NCBI GenBank assembly: GCA_016098155.1
Contig: JAAAJB010000127.1
Location: forward strand, 1 to 64,000
Direction of reading: 5' to 3'
DNA from: Actinomortierella ambigua
Lineage: Eukaryota; Mortierellomycota; Mortierellomycetes; Mortierellales; Mortierellaceae
DNA length: 64,000 nt
Shown here: positions 1 to 15,059 of the stretch, in pieces
Layout of the letters: each line of letters starts with the position of its first letter
Numbering within the stretch: position 1 is the stretch's first letter
The notes under the pieces: model-generated
The model's database searches: none
What the model saw: only the letters and a program-made list of their open reading frames with translations
What the model was told of the DNA's origin: nothing
Program-made: the position numbers and the translations under genes

Positions 1-1281
1 TATTTAGTTCGGCGCTTGTGTAGGGCCACACCTTGAACCCGTGAAGTTTCTTGCTCGGAATGCCAGACTGCCCACATCTGGATTGGACACCTTTCCTCCA
101 CCCCCTTCCCTTCGCGGCCATTTGCCTGGGGTAAAAAGGGTCCCAACACCAGTTCCGTGTAAATGCACGCTCTCATCCTAACGCGCGAGAACAAAGAAAA
201 GAACAGACCCACACAAAAACAAGCTCTAATGTTTGTTAGAGTTGTACAAGCTTTCTTTTTTGTTTGCAACAAAGATAATATGAGATGAATGTGTAACAGC
301 TTCTAACCGAAGTCTCAAACCTTTCCACTAGTCTTCAACAGGTCACAAAACACTACGTTCGGGTCCACGCTATCTTTTTATTAAGCCTACCAGGGATAGG
401 ACAGGGAGAGAAGGAGATATTTTTAGAAAGCGTCAAAGTTGGATGACGGAAGCAACAGGAAGAAGAACATCATTCGCGTCTTTGTAGAAATATTTATTTT
501 TCTGGTCGCCACCAGCAATGGGATATAGCCAGCTAAAAGAAAAAAAATAGCCGAAACACTACGCAAAAGCCGTCTCTTGAGGAATCAAGTCGCATGACAA
601 AGCCTATCCATCTGACAGTAACAGGCGAATAAAAATAAGAACAAAGAAAACTTACCTGGCTTCAAAGCCGGTGAGAGAGGGGCAGAGCAAAAGGAGACAT
701 ATAGGGGCTGAAGGGGGGCCAACGAGAGCAACAACGACAAACGGTGGTACTCATCTTCCTCCCGTCGACTTTTTGGTGTGCATTTTGCAGCTTGAAGCGA
801 GTCAGGAGTGATGTTGGGTAGGCTTGGTGGGGGTGCGCGTGCCCGCCGTGCGAGGTCATTGGTTGGAGTCCTTAATTTTTGGTGGCCACGCCGTGATTCT
901 AATTTTACCCAGCAACAAACGTGCAAGCATGATGTCTGTCTCGCTCACGCTCTATCTCGAGATTTTTTTCACACCAAAAAGCATGCTTGCCGCTTTTCCA
1001 CCCAGGGAGCTCAAGCGAGGAACAACACAGACGCCTGACAACTGAATCCCCCATCGGAACAATTTTAAATGGGCTCGCTCTTTCAGAGAGGTTTTTGGAT
1101 ATCAACGATCTGCATGTGGGGTGTCGGAGTTTCGTAAGCAATTCAGGTCCTGTTGGTGCACAAAATGCCAGCTCCTCTCTTCCTCACGCCGCGCCGAAAT
1201 CCGAATTTTCAGCGGGCTATATCAAGGCTGTACCACATCTCCAGCAGGAATGAAACAGAACTTGGTTCATTTCCGGCTAGG

Positions 1282-1312
<31 letters not shown>

Positions 1313-2826
1313 CGAGTGTCGCGTATATATTCCCGCCTTGTCCATTGCACGCTGCTAAAAAAGGATACAGGTCGGAGAGAAACGACTCCACATACACACA
1401 AGCATAACAACAACAACAATAACAACAATAACAACAACAACAACAACAACAACAAAGTGAGTGGCCTTAGCCCCCTCCCCTCGGGGCAATTGGAAATTCG
1501 CAGAATGGCCGTTTGGCTCGTTGTGGCTGTGTGTCCCACTGTCGATCACCATGCAATAATAGAGCACTGCCAGCCAACTCCGATGTTTGGCTACGAATTT
1601 TCGATACTTACTATTGTTCGCCTTTTTGCTTTCTGCACCAGAAAGCAGCCCAAGTGCTACACACAGAAGTTCATACTTCCGTCCTTTTTTTTTTTTTTTT
1701 AGAATAAGGGGAAGGGGAGTGTACTTAGTCACTTCGAGTAAAAAAAAATCCCTGTTGACTACACCATCGGCAGCATCAATTACAAGATTTACTATCCGAC
1801 GAAGTGGTAACACGACCCCTGATCCAGAGAAACCCATATTCTCGCCTTCGCCATGACTGGAAGAAGGTCGTGCAACAAACTGCCTACATTGGAATAAGAA
1901 GATTTGTGAAATTCTCCTTTCACAGAAAGGCGGGAAAGGCGAAAATCTCGCCACGGGTGAGCTCAATAAATCACACGTGGTATGCTACAACACCGCACAT
2001 CAAGGTGAATGAAGATGAGCATGATAGAGCTCGAGCCTGTTTCTCTCGATCGGGACAATAATATTGTCACCAAAAAAATAAAGGCTAGTGCGTAAAATGA
2101 CGATGTGGTTGTACGGAATAGGGTAGTTCCAAGAAAAGAGAGACAATTACGCATGGGTCTAGACTATTCGTCTTCCGCAGAAAATAAACCAAGAGAAACA
2201 ACACATTGTTTAATGCGCACTAGCCTCGCGATATCCACCAGCATGTATGAAGCCTGAATGCAATATCTTCTCTGGCCGAGGAAGGACTAGACTTAGTGGC
2301 GTACGTATTGCAGAGCTGTACCACAAGAGCAGTCATCATCTCCAAATCCTGATGCTGCGTTCATGTCGATAATCAGGTAGACCCTGCCGAAGCGAGCGTA
2401 GATGAAAAGGCTGGCTTGGGGATGTTAAGGTCATTCAGTGGTATGCTATTGGCTGAGACATCGAAAGCTCTAGCTAAACCCTTCGGACTGGCAGTAAGAA
2501 TCCACCATACTCCTCCATATCCTCCCTCCTATCACCTATCAATGTGTATAATGAGTATGGCAAATCGGCAGGTCTTGCCAAATCAAGTCAACTTGACGAT
2601 TCCCCAGAGCTGGCAGGATGACAATAAAGCATGAGCGTGCATGTGCTAAACAGGAGCTTTTTTGCCCAGGAGGAGACTGGCTCCCTCTCAACTATTCTCC
2701 AGGTTGCCATCAAGCAAAATACGGACGGCTTTGGAAATTTCAGCAGTCACATTTTTTTTTTTTCGGTTGTCAACAAAACACACAACGCTGCATGCATCTA
2801 ACACACGACTCCATCAACATCGCCCA
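1..2826. other. No supportable gene; 5' flank of KRR1
   Basis: No reading frame here joins into a convincing multi-exon gene. The stretch has homopolymer runs (A at about 1287-1312, T at about 1685-1700, T at about 2753-2763) and an AAC microsatellite. The longest frames are shadows of these repeats, for example a Val-rich minus-strand frame opposite the AAC repeat. A short coding-like stretch on the minus strand near 2287-2420 is listed as a finding. No tRNA-like B-box or rRNA sequence was seen. Confidence 0.6.
1406..1455. repeat. AAC/AAT trinucleotide microsatellite
   Basis: About 50 bases of AAC repeats interrupted by AAT units. A 26-base A homopolymer lies about 100 bases upstream (1287-1312). 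Not in a supported gene. Confidence 0.9.
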
Positions 2827-4107
<1,281 letters not shown>

Positions 4108-6831
4108 TCAAAAATTCAAAACTAGTTTTCATAGCACTCGTACAGCCAACTAAAATATTGTACACTCTCTCCCGCCTCACCCACCCCCCTTTCCCCAAAC
4201 TTCTGGCCCACGAGGCTTTCCAGCTGCCCTCTGCAAACGGGCGTAGCAGCGGCTTGTCATTGGTAGCTGCGCAGGTGATCTGTACTCTATTGATCTCGAG
4301 GGATGGAAAAAAGGGGGGAGGAGGTCAACACAAGGTTATATAAAACAGCAACAAACACGCGAGCATCCCAGGCAACATGCTTTGGTCAATTGTTCAGGAG
4401 TCATCCAGGAGAATGACAATAAAAAAAGGGGGGGAGGGGAGGAGAGCTAGGTGCCAGAGAGCCATGCTTTTTGGGCTTGGTCTGCTGTCGAGCTTTGCTC
4501 TATCTGAGATCGCTCCTTCGGGATAGACGAGGTGCTGGACCTCAATATCCTGATGTTGCCATCATTCGTCGTGGACCGGGACGCCGAGTTTCTCGCTATC
4601 TGCGCTCTTGCGAGCACCAGGGAAACGCGCAGCAAGCCGATCCTTGGATCCATTGGCTATCGCTATTGCGCTCAAGTTGCGAATGTTTCTGCTTCCATCT
4701 GCGGTGGCAACGACTGCAAGCTCACAACTCTACAACTGCCCTATTGGGGCAGCCAAGGGGGTCGTTAAATTGTATATGCGAGGTGTGAGCTGTGTGTCAA
4801 TCGATATGCAAAGGCTGCAGCTTTTTTGACCTTGCATTCATTCTCTTGTCGCAACCATCAGCTCTCCCCTCATTCTTTTTTTTTCCCCATTCTCAATTCG
4901 CATCCTCATCAAGACCACCCTCTTTCGAGGCCACCACGCCTCGATTCGCCTTCCTCTCTCCCCCCCCCTCTCCTCTCTCCTCTCCTCTCCTTTCCTCTCC
5001 TCTCCACTCTCTTTCCCTCTCTTCCCAGTTGAGCGTCTCTGATCCATCACTCGTACTCGCACCCCTCCCTCCTTCCCAACACCACAGTGGCCAAAGAGCG
5101 ATTGAGCGAGCAACGGTGTGCGTGGGAGTCAAGTGCTGATAGATCACGCCGTTATCGCTGCTTAACTATTTCCCGTCAGGTAGCGTACTTCCTCAGAGAT
5201 AGATAGGGAGTGAAACTTGCCGCCTTTTTTTTGCATCATGAACAGCATCACAGCCTGGCCATTCGGAAAGGGTGCGCCATTCAGACCTTCATCACGGCAA
5301 CAATGGGTTGCCATCCGCTTTACCACACATTGGCAGTGCTTCAGACTGCCGCACTTGCTGGCTCCAACCTACCCTTCCAGTCAGGCTGCCAAGCTGCACA
5401 GGTGGTGTGCAATAATACCTGTGTCCCCAAACTCAAACAGAGGGCACGGTTCAGCGGCAGCACCGAGCATTGTTCATTCATGGGTTCCCCTCCAACGCTG
5501 CGGTGCCATCAACGGTTATCAATGCCATCAGCAGTTATCAATCATTCGCTCGTTTGCACTTTCTGCATTTTTTTTATCTCCGTTTGGATGTGCACGGTCA
5601 TCACGAACAGAATGGATCTTTTTCCCTTCTCCCCCCTCACGCGAGATCCCACGGATCGCGGATGCTTGGTGGCTCCGCTACGGCATCACACCTTCTTTAT
5701 CACCCAATGACTCTGGAGAAAGGACCCTGCGACCTGTTTTTAGCAAAAAGAACAAACGGAACCTGCCTGTCTGTTGACAAAAAAAAATACACGCCCCCAT
5801 CCTCTCCAACACACTCCCCTTTCTCTTCTCTCTCTTTCGGTCATCGCCTCCTCGACCACGCACCACACCCATGTCCCTCTTTGTTGTGGGTGGAATGACC
5901 TGATGATTGTTTCTCTTTTGTTCGCTACCGACTTGCCCTCCGAAGAAGAACGTATTCATCACCCTTCTTTTCTTCCATCACACCCCCCTCCCTTTTTCGC
6001 CGTTCTCTCTCAGTGCCCCTGCCTCTGGGGGGGGGGGGTTTCTTAAGTGCTGCTTGGGAAGGAACAGGAACGAGAGGTGCAATTGTCATCCTTTTGCCTG
6101 TTGATGCTCTTCATCGTTTGGGCTGAACCATCGTACCAAACAAATGCCATAGCCCATCGCATTGGTCGACAATAGCCGCCCTGTACTTGGTTCGACTTTA
6201 TGGCGGCTGAATCCACTGGGCTTGGATTGACTGGTGGGTCGATGGAGAGGTGACCCCCTCATGTTTAGGATGCACCCAACGCATCGGAATTGTGACCCGA
6301 TTATCGCAGTGTCATCAGTGTTTGTTAGCGATATGGCGATATTGTTGGTGTATTCTTTGTGCTACGCTTCTCTGAGGCATGCGCATCCTTTGATTTCCTT
6401 ATGCTCTGATCACCAGGATCCTCAATAACGGTGCTCTCAACACTATTTCCATCATGCCATGCACCTGTTCTCCTTGCAGCTGCTGCTTCGTCTGGAAGAA
6501 ATGATGTGAGCATGCTATAATTGCATCGCTTGGTTGCTGCTCACATTATACTTGCTTTGTTTTATCTACCCCTCTTCTTACCCTTTCTGGGTATTGCATT
6601 TCTCCGAGGGCTGGTGCCTTCGTCTTTATTCTTCAAGATGACGAACTTGATTTCTGCTACACCTCTAATAGTGTGTCTTCTTCGCGCCAAAATAGATTAA
6701 GCGACCGGGTTTCAATCACCCCTCTCTAGCAGGATCCATTGGGCACCAGAAAAAAAAATAGGACGACATTCTCCCCCCTCCCTTCCTCCAAATCAGAGTC
6801 CGCACGCTGATCGGGCAACGAACTTTGAGCT
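4108..6831. other. 2.7-kb intergenic stretch, CT-rich toward the next gene
   Basis: KRR1 3' flank followed by strongly pyrimidine-rich sequence (about 4830-5050, 5790-6020 and 6740-6800) on the coding strand of the following gene, as expected for promoter or 5' UTR. A TATATAAAA-like element sits at 4338-4345. Around 4447-4770 several frames on both strands are open and look partly coding, but no consistent model was found (see findings). Otherwise nothing is supported. Confidence 0.5.
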
Positions 6832-9800
6832 ATGGGGTTCTTGCTCGGCTTTTTGCTAGGACTCTTGATCATCCCACTGTCAGTTGCTGCTGGACTGTAT
6901 TACTTCTTCAACTTTTCAAAGTCGTTCGAAGAGGAGCGCAAGTTCCAGGAGGAGGTCAAACGAGCCAACGAGTGCGCCAGGAATCGGGATACAGATGACG
7001 CCACGGCCTTTTACGCCTACCGGCGGCAGCATGGTCACTATGGTGGACCAGGACAAGGGCCGCCCAGCATCCCAGAGCACTTGGATCCTCAGTACCAGTT
7101 TGCAGGATGGGTGTCGGTCAAGCGTACACCCGAAGTAGACCATCGCACCATAGAGCCGTCGATCAAGAAGGAGCACAAGAAGCACAGCAAGGACAAAAAT
7201 GGTCACGGCAACACACGCAAAGGCTCCGACAGCGCCGCCGATCGCTCCCATGGAACTGGCGCTGAAAGCTGGGTGGCAGAACACGACCCTCGGTTCAACC
7301 ACCTCGACGCAGACAATCCACACATGACTCCACCCTCCTTTCTCCAGGCACGTTTCAAGGATTCGCGCTACATTGTAGTCAAGGGCACGACCATGTTCAT
7401 CTACGAGAACGACTTGATGCAGGAGTGCCTGGGAATCATCACTATCCCCAACTACCGCGTCTCTGTGCCTGGCGACCTTAAGGACGGCAACATCTACTCG
7501 AAACGTCACAGTATCTGGCTTCAGTACAGGGGGTCGGCCCACGATCGTCGGCCCACCGCCGCTTCGGATGGAGCCATCAGTATGCCGACTTCTGCCAAGG
7601 ACTATTACCTCTCAATGGTCACCTGTGTCGACAAGGAGGACCTTTATTTCACACTGATTCGATGCTCAAAACTCAAGCTACATTCAACCTCCATCGTACG
7701 AGAGATTCCACAACGGGTAGGACGATTATACAAATTTGACTTTTGGCTTTTGACTTTTAACTTTTTTTTTTGAGGATAGTGTTTTTTGTCGAAATATTTC
7801 AATTAACCTGCTTTTTATTTTGAATGCAGGACTCTTTAATGTACGACAGGTCGGCCATGGATTCACTTATTAGGACCATTCACTCCAATGAGCACCATTT
7901 TCAGGCCGCATGGCTTAACGCACTCATCGGTCGACTTTATCTTGGCGTGTACAAGACCCCGCAGGTCAAGGAAATGGTTTTGGAGAAGCTGTCCGACAAA
8001 CTGTCGCGGGTGAGGATGCCGGCCTTCATCACCGACCTAAGGATGCGTTCTGTGCACCTGGGAGATGGCGTTCCCTACATTACGAGGCCAAAGCTGCTGT
8101 CACTCAAGCCCAATGGCGACATGATTGTGGATATGAACCTCTTGTATCATGGTGGATTCCAGGCGGAAATGAAGGCCGAGGCCGTGGTGACGATGAGAGG
8201 CGTGCCTGCCATCAAGGTCTCGCTCGTGTTGACTGTCAAATTGGTTCGCCTGGAGGGTCGCCTACAAGCATGGATCAAGCCGCCACCTAGCAACCGCATT
8301 TGGTATGGGTTCTATTCTCGACCCAAGGTGGACCTGAAGATCGAGACAGCCGTGTCGGATAAAGCAATTCGTTCGACATTGATTCTCAAGGCGATTGAGA
8401 ACAAGCTGCTAGAGGCGCTGGACGAGACGATGGTGCTGCCCAACATGGACGACATTCCATTCTCAGAGACACATGGTTTTGGAGGTATCTTTGGTGAAGA
8501 TATCACGATTGGTGGGCAGGAACAGCAGCAGCAACAACAACAGGATCATGGACTGAAGCCAGTTCCGAATTCTTCGCCAGGTGTTCAGCGCGCACCAAGA
8601 GCCAACACCATGAGCGTCGCCACGGATCTGCCCCCTCGCCGGGCCATGGATCTTGGATCTCAACCGTTGGCCCATACAGCTTCATTACCAGTAGGCTCGT
8701 CGAAAGGAGGTGATGAGCTTATGCAGACCGATTATGGCAGTGAGAGTCCACAAGCTGTCTCGGCACAGACGACTGGCGGCATTGGTGACATGGACCCCAT
8801 GAAGATTCAATCGGACCAACAGTTCACCTCTGCGATCCCACCACGGTCGGCGCCGATCCAATCGAGTCCATCTTTGGTGATGTCACAAACAGGATACGGC
8901 ACTGGACAAGAACCCAACGACCCCTTGCTAGTGAGTTCCGTAACCATGAGTGAATCCAAGCACAGCCCCGGCAACCGACTGCTGAATCGATTTGGACACA
9001 AGCACAGCCATCAACAACACGGCCGCAAAACATCATGGGATATGGTGAGCAACTCTGCTCCATCGGCTACTGCCTCTGGAGTTTCATCGTCGCCCGCCTC
9101 TGGGGTTTCATCGTCGCTCGCCTCTGGGGTTTCATCGTTGCCCGCCAGTCGATATGGCCGACTGTCCATCTCGACCGATAATCTGGGCACGTTCACAGAG
9201 GAGCCTCGGTCGATGTATAGTCTCCCCGAGTACGAGCCGCCGCGGCTGAGCGAGGGAAAGGAGGCCAAGAAGCGGATGAAGGAGCGACAACGGGAGCAGG
9301 AGCGAGAAGAGAGGCTGCTGCGCGAGCGAGGCAAAGCCGACACTGATCAGGTGTCGGTGATGTCGAAGGACTCTAACGATTCTGCATCGATGCGGTGGAA
9401 CATGGAAGGTGGCGCTTCCTTACAAGGATCTTCCACCCTTGTGGGCGCGGGTTCTTCATCCTCCAGTGTTAGTGCCAGCTATGCCGCCTCCACAAGGTCC
9501 GAAAAGTTTTCGTTCAGTCGACTCTTTGGCTTGCGAAAGAAATCCCCAGTTCATGGAGGCAACAAGATCCCTTCGCCAACACCTTTCCTTCATGGTAACA
9601 GCTCAAGTGATGCATTGTCGGTCCACTCACAGAGTCAACAACATCAGCAGCCTCACCACTCCGACTTTGACGACCGGAACGACGTGGACTTGCTAATGAC
9701 GGACGAAGACTTTCAGTTCCAGCGACCTCAAAATCGAACCCTACCATTGCTTGATCCTGAACGGCGGAGCCAGGATGAAAGTATCAGCGGCAGCGGTAGT

Positions 9801-9972
9801 AGTAGCGCAAGTGCTCCGGCCCAACGAGATGGGCGGCACAAGCGTCTGTCCGTCCAACAGTTACCGACGCTCGAAGAGTCTTATCACGTCGAGCAACGAC
9901 ACAAGTTTGAGTCGAGCCCGGATCTCAGCATGCGGGATAGCCCTAGCAACGGCATATCCAATGCTGGTCAGC

Positions 9973-10004
<32 letters not shown>

Positions 10005-11292
10005 CCGCCGTCTTCGTCACCTGCCAGTTCGGTCTATTGCCCCAGTCTGTTTGGTAGCGACGAACAGGAGAACTCACCGGCAAGTCGATCAAAGTCACCT
10101 GTACCATCCATACAGGCACAACTTCAACCACAACAACAGCAGCAACAACAACAAGACCCACGCGCGATGCTCAAAGGCCTCAGTCCTAAATTTGCACCTT
10201 CGCTTCGCAATCTTCGGAATCGCTCGCGTGGCAACAGTGGTGCTTCTCGAGCAGACTTGTCGATCCCTGCGGATATCAGCATTCTGACCCAGAACAAGCA
10301 ACTCCAACTCCTTCAACAGCAGCAGCAGCAACAACAGTCCAGCACGTCAACAGCAAGTTCGGATGGCTCGTTCCCAGCATTGACCCCGGTCTCGCAGTCG
10401 CTCACGGAGCATGTTGATGCCAAGGCGCGGCCAACACATGTCGGGGGAGAGTCTATCGAGGATGAGCAATTCCCAAGGAGTGCGAATGGACCGTTTGTAC
10501 CCGTTGGGTTGCCATCACCCGAGATGGTGTATTCCAACACGGCCACCGGAAGCGGAGTTGGTGTCGCTGGATTGAGCAGCGCGCCAGAAGGCAAGAAGCA
10601 TGGTATTCCCACCACACCAACCATTGTCTTGCAATCAGCCTCGCCCTACCTTCACCAAGGAGACCCTGTCTCGCCTATCTATGCACAAGGGGTCAATGGC
10701 GGTGGACTTTCCCCTCATGGCCAAGGAGGCCAGAGTAAGTTTTCTGTTTCTTACTGATTGCCTTGTCTATGATTCTTTTGGGCTGCTACTGTTTATCCGA
10801 TTTTTTCCCTCCTTGTGGCATTTGTTCTCATATTTTTATCACCTTCACTTTGCTTTAAAAAAATAGCACTGCAGTATCAACGTTCGGCGGACGGGCTGAA
10901 TAAGCGATATGAGGCCCAGGCGGAGGTCCGCACAAGGCCTCGTCGGCACAGCATCAACCACCTTCCACGGCCACCGTCGACTGTGCAGATTTGTGGTCAA
11001 AACAATGTCAACGGCGACAGCAGTAACAGTAATATCAACCCGACCGAAATGCATCCTTGCCAGTTTGATCCACCACCCTCCTCTCCCCTTCGGAACGAAT
11101 ACACTCGTGACAGCGCGACGGGTGCCATTGTATCCAGTGGAGACTCCTCTCAAGCCCCTAGCAATAATGAATCAGTGCGATCGGGTAGGAGTCGTAATAA
11201 GAGTGATTCGTTCTCACAGACAGGGGTGAGTCACGTCGGGGCTGAGCAGCGAGGATATGAAGGTCAAGTCTCAATGGATCAACTGAGCCAGC

Positions 11293-11326
<34 letters not shown>

Positions 11327-14072
11327 GCAGCAACAACAATCTCAACAACAACATCAACAAAATCATCATTCACATGGTGGCCTTCGACACTTCTTTGCCC
11401 ACCTCAGCAACAAGAGCAAACGTAAGGGGTCCGTGTCATCGCCTACACCGTCTACCGCGTCCTCGTCCACATCCTCGTCCACAGGGTCGTCGTCCCAGAT
11501 CCATTTGCCTTTTCACCATGCATCCACCATCGCCATCGATAGCTCCTACCACACAACGTCTGTGAATGGCAATGGAAGCACAAGTGAAGAGGCCCTCCGG
11601 ACGGCCCACGCGGCTATGGTGGGCGTAATGGCAGCGACCAGCCCATCCAATGAGGCAGCCTTCAGTGGTGGTGCAGGAGGCGGTGCTCTTGGAACCCAAA
11701 AAAGTTTGGAGGCTCTCCCATCCAGTCCGTCGAGCCTAGCGGCGGATCCTCACGCAATGTATCGCACCCACCCCTCTAATTATGCCGCTCCTCCTTCAGC
11801 GGCAACAGCAACACCACCACCTCCTCCTCCACCACCACCACCACCACATGCTTTCCCACGCACGCACCCTAGCCGTCAAGAGTCGAGCTCGTCCTCGTCC
11901 TTTGAGGCTATGGCCGCTACCACGGGTGCGGGATTGCACACCTGCGCCATGATTCGGACAAACACTTGGTCGGATTCACCAGAGGCCATCCATGCCCGAC
12001 CCGGTTGGGTCGGCGAGTTCCCAACTCCGATTCGCATGCACTCGTCGCTGAACCGCGAGAGCGCCCGTGTTCGTGCCCAGGTCGAGAAGGAGGATGAGAT
12101 TGAGGCGGCAGGGACGACGACTACAACGACGACGACGACAACGACGGCGGTCACAGCAGAAGCAATCACGACGGCAGTGGAGTACTACCACCATCTTGCT
12201 GACCAACGACGTCCCTCAAGCGAAATGTCGACGATCACTGCCGTTGCTGCAGCTGCTTCAGGTAGCGAGTCCACAGTCAAGGACCTGATGCCTCCAGGGC
12301 CGCCAAGACACCACCTGTCGTCTCTGTCGGACGAAAACCTGGTTGCGCTCTCGACCAGTCACCAGAACATGGGCTATCCGTCACCGCAGCCTGCAGCTCT
12401 TGCAGATGCTAGCCCATCGGTTTCGTCGCGGTCGCTCCCCTTGTCACCAAAACGCGACCGATTCCCCGACCTGGTGACCCGACCTTCAGGAGACCGACCC
12501 CTTCCACTGGCGGTTCCCGTGTCGCCCATGGCGGCCACCACCACCATGGAGAATGGTGGTCATCAGAGTAGCATGATGGCGACCATGACCAAGATGACCA
12601 AGACCATGTCGTCGTCGTCGTCGACGGTCTCATCGGTCGAGACCTGGTCAACCTCATCGGCGGCCACTGAACCTGCCCCTCGGCTCTCGTCTTCATCGTC
12701 AGCGTCCTCAACCATGACGACAACGACAACCATGACCACTAATACGACGATGACGGCGACAGCGGCGGCGGCGGCGACAACGATGACCCACATGGACCGT
12801 GAGCACGCAGAGTTTATGCGACAGCTGGACAAGTTGGATCTGAGCTCGACCTTGATCATGGACACCACCCTCGGACCAAAGTCTGGGTCGTTCGAGGCCG
12901 GACAGAGCCATCCTGCCGTGGTGGATAGTCAAGAGGGCGATAACGGTGCGGTGGCGGCGGCGGCGGCGGCTGCTGCTGCTGCCGGCACCCAGGCCAACGG
13001 GAGCGACTCCAACGGGAACGACGTAACCAACGGCGTGTCCTTGCTGCTGCCTTCGCCTCTCTTATCCGTCCAGCATGAAGATCCCGTCGTCGTCGGGGTC
13101 AATGAAGACCACGACGGCTTGGAGTCTGTGACGCAGGACAACGGACAAGAGACCCGATCGACGGTAGCGTCGACAGAAGCGGCAGCAACAGCAACAACAG
13201 CAACGACAACGACCGCTCCACCACCGTCGTCGTCACAGCCACGTCACCCCCCATCCCATCGTCCTCCACCCTTGGGTCTCACCGCCAACCACCACTACCC
13301 TCAGTCGGTCGACGACCTGACCTCGCCACTCTCGCCCACAGCCTCTTCCTCGACCTCTTCGACCTCCCCGCCGACCTCTCCGCCGCCGACGTCCATGAAG
13401 CGCACGAAGCGGAACCTCCTCCAGCGTCTCATCCGTCGCAAATCAGTCGACGGCGGCAGCGGTAGTGGAGGAGGAGGAGGAGCCACAAGTCCTCGAGGCC
13501 ACGGCACCCCTCCTCCGTTGTCCTCATCTTCATCTTCGTCCTTGCGCCATTCGCCCTCCTTGGTATTGAACGGTCAGGGCTACCCGATCCGGAGCCAGGC
13601 ATCCTCTTCTCCGTACCAAGAGGGGATGTTGGGCGCCTCGGTGTCCATGTCTTCGCTTCCAACGTACGCCGGTATGAGCTCGTCGTCGTCCTTTGGTAGT
13701 GGTGGTTCGCTGGAGCCCTTTTCGACCGCAAGGGGGTTGAGTGGTGGTGGTGGTGGTGATGGCGATGGGGAAGATGGTAGTGGTAGTGGACCTCGATTGT
13801 CACAAGACAGTGGAGGGGCTCTATTGATGTCTACGCCAACGACACCGACGAACAAATCGCCGCCGACACCATCGCCGCACCATCATCATCACCATAACCT
13901 CCTCTCGTCGCTGCCTCATCATCTGCAATTGCCTCGCGTCTTCCCAGCGGGACATGTGCCGTTGTCGGCGGCCATGGCTGCAGCCGGCATTGGAGCGAAT
14001 GGTGCCAGTAATGGTGGCAGGGGCCGGCCGCGATCGTCGACTATTGGGGCGATGACGAGCATCGTGCGATAG
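6832..14072 (+). CDS. PH-SMP lipid-transfer protein of membrane contact sites (Nvj2/TEX2 type) with a giant disordered tail
   Basis: Exons 6832-7716, 7830-10734 and 10867-14072 join in phase to 2331 residues. The first 26 residues are a hydrophobic anchor (GFLLGFLLGLLIIPL...AAGLYYFF). Residues about 85-295 form a PH-like region (GWVSVKR; FKDSRYIVVKGTTMFIYEND). Residues about 310-505 are an SMP lipid-binding domain (FQAAWLNALIGRLYLGVYKT; RMPAFITDLRM; LRLEGRLQ-like strand; NRIWYGFY; IENKLLEALDETMVLPNMDD). This order matches the fungal Nvj2 / animal TEX2 family, ER proteins that move lipids between apposed membranes. Yeast Nvj2 is about 770 residues, so about 1800 extra residues follow: polyGln, polyPro, polyThr, polyAla and Ser-rich low complexity, plus a basic KRNLLQRLIRRKS segment. 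Donors are GTAGGA (weak) and GTAAGT. The exon 2-3 join is inferred from phase; without it the protein would end at 10757. Confidence 0.85.
11291..11365 (+). repeat. In-frame CAA/CAG repeat encoding polyglutamine
   Basis: The largest of several CAA/CAG tracts in the PH-SMP gene; others lie near 8522-8541, 9969-10005, 10124-10152 and 10314-10335. All remain in frame, which fits real coding sequence and repeat-length polymorphism between strains. Confidence 0.9.
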
Positions 14073-15059
14073 AAGAAGAAAAAAAAAAGGGAACAGGAAA
14101 TGGTGGATAGGGGAAAACCTTCCTTCCCATTCCCACACACCCTTTCTCCTTCCTGCCCCACTGCCAACCTTTTGTGTGTGTGTGTGTGTGTGTGTTGTTT
14201 TTTTTTTTTGGACCAAGTTTCTTGTGTTCTTTCTATGTAGTCTTTTGTTTTTTTTTTCCCACTACCCTTTCTCCTTTCTACACCTCCTTCTATGTTTGTA
14301 CTTTTAAAAAAATCTAATAATATCTCTCTTTACAATGTCAACGATCGGTTGGTACAGTAGTTAAAACCCATTAGCGTCGTGTTCTGGGAGGACAAAAAAC
14401 GGAAATGATGAAAAGAACCCTATGTGTTCTGTGTGTGTGTGCATGTGTGTTGTTAAAGCAAAACAAAGATTGCGCTGATCGGGAAATGTTGCTCACGAAA
14501 AGTGTGCAGGATTCTGCGGCACCCCCCGTGCAGCCTATTTTTATCTCCATCCGAGAATCTGTTCATCTCCCTGGAAAACTCATAGTTGTCATGAAGATTT
14601 ACATTTCACAAAAAAACAAGAGAGCATGAGGTCATTTTTTTTTTATCATGAGTGCATAATGTCTTCATTATTTTTTTCCGTACTTAGCGCACTCTTCCGA
14701 GGTAGCGAGCTTTTAGAATGGCTACCTTTTTTGTTCAACATGGGTTCTGAGAGAGGTAAACGTATCTTTGGGGAATGGTTTTTGTCGTTTGCAAATTGAT
14801 ATTTCTTTTGATGTGGTGAAAAATAAAATGGCCATTAGGTAAAGTGAGATGAAATAATTAAAAGAAAAAAAAAAGAGAGAATAGGGGTAACCGACTCTCA
14901 CTTTTTCAAATGAGGAAGATGGCTTGTAGGAGGGGGAGGGGGACGAGAGCACGATGAAAGGTAAGCCAGCAAGCAGCAAGAGAGAGAGAAAAAGAGGTGA
15001 ACCAGGTTTGGGTAACCCTTGCCACCAACTTTTTATCTCTTTTTTTTTTTTTTTTTTTT
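14073..15059. other. Convergent intergenic region
   Basis: 3' flanks of the plus-strand PH-SMP gene and the minus-strand surface-protein gene. It contains a TG repeat (about 14173-14194), several A/T homopolymers and AATAAA-like sequence near 14822. A T run at 15043-15060 reaches the minus-strand stop codon. No gene seen. Confidence 0.7.

Noticed and set aside
1355..1966. 203-codon minus-strand frame with long Val run
   Set aside because: Generated by the AAC microsatellite and homopolymers; no domain or splice support.
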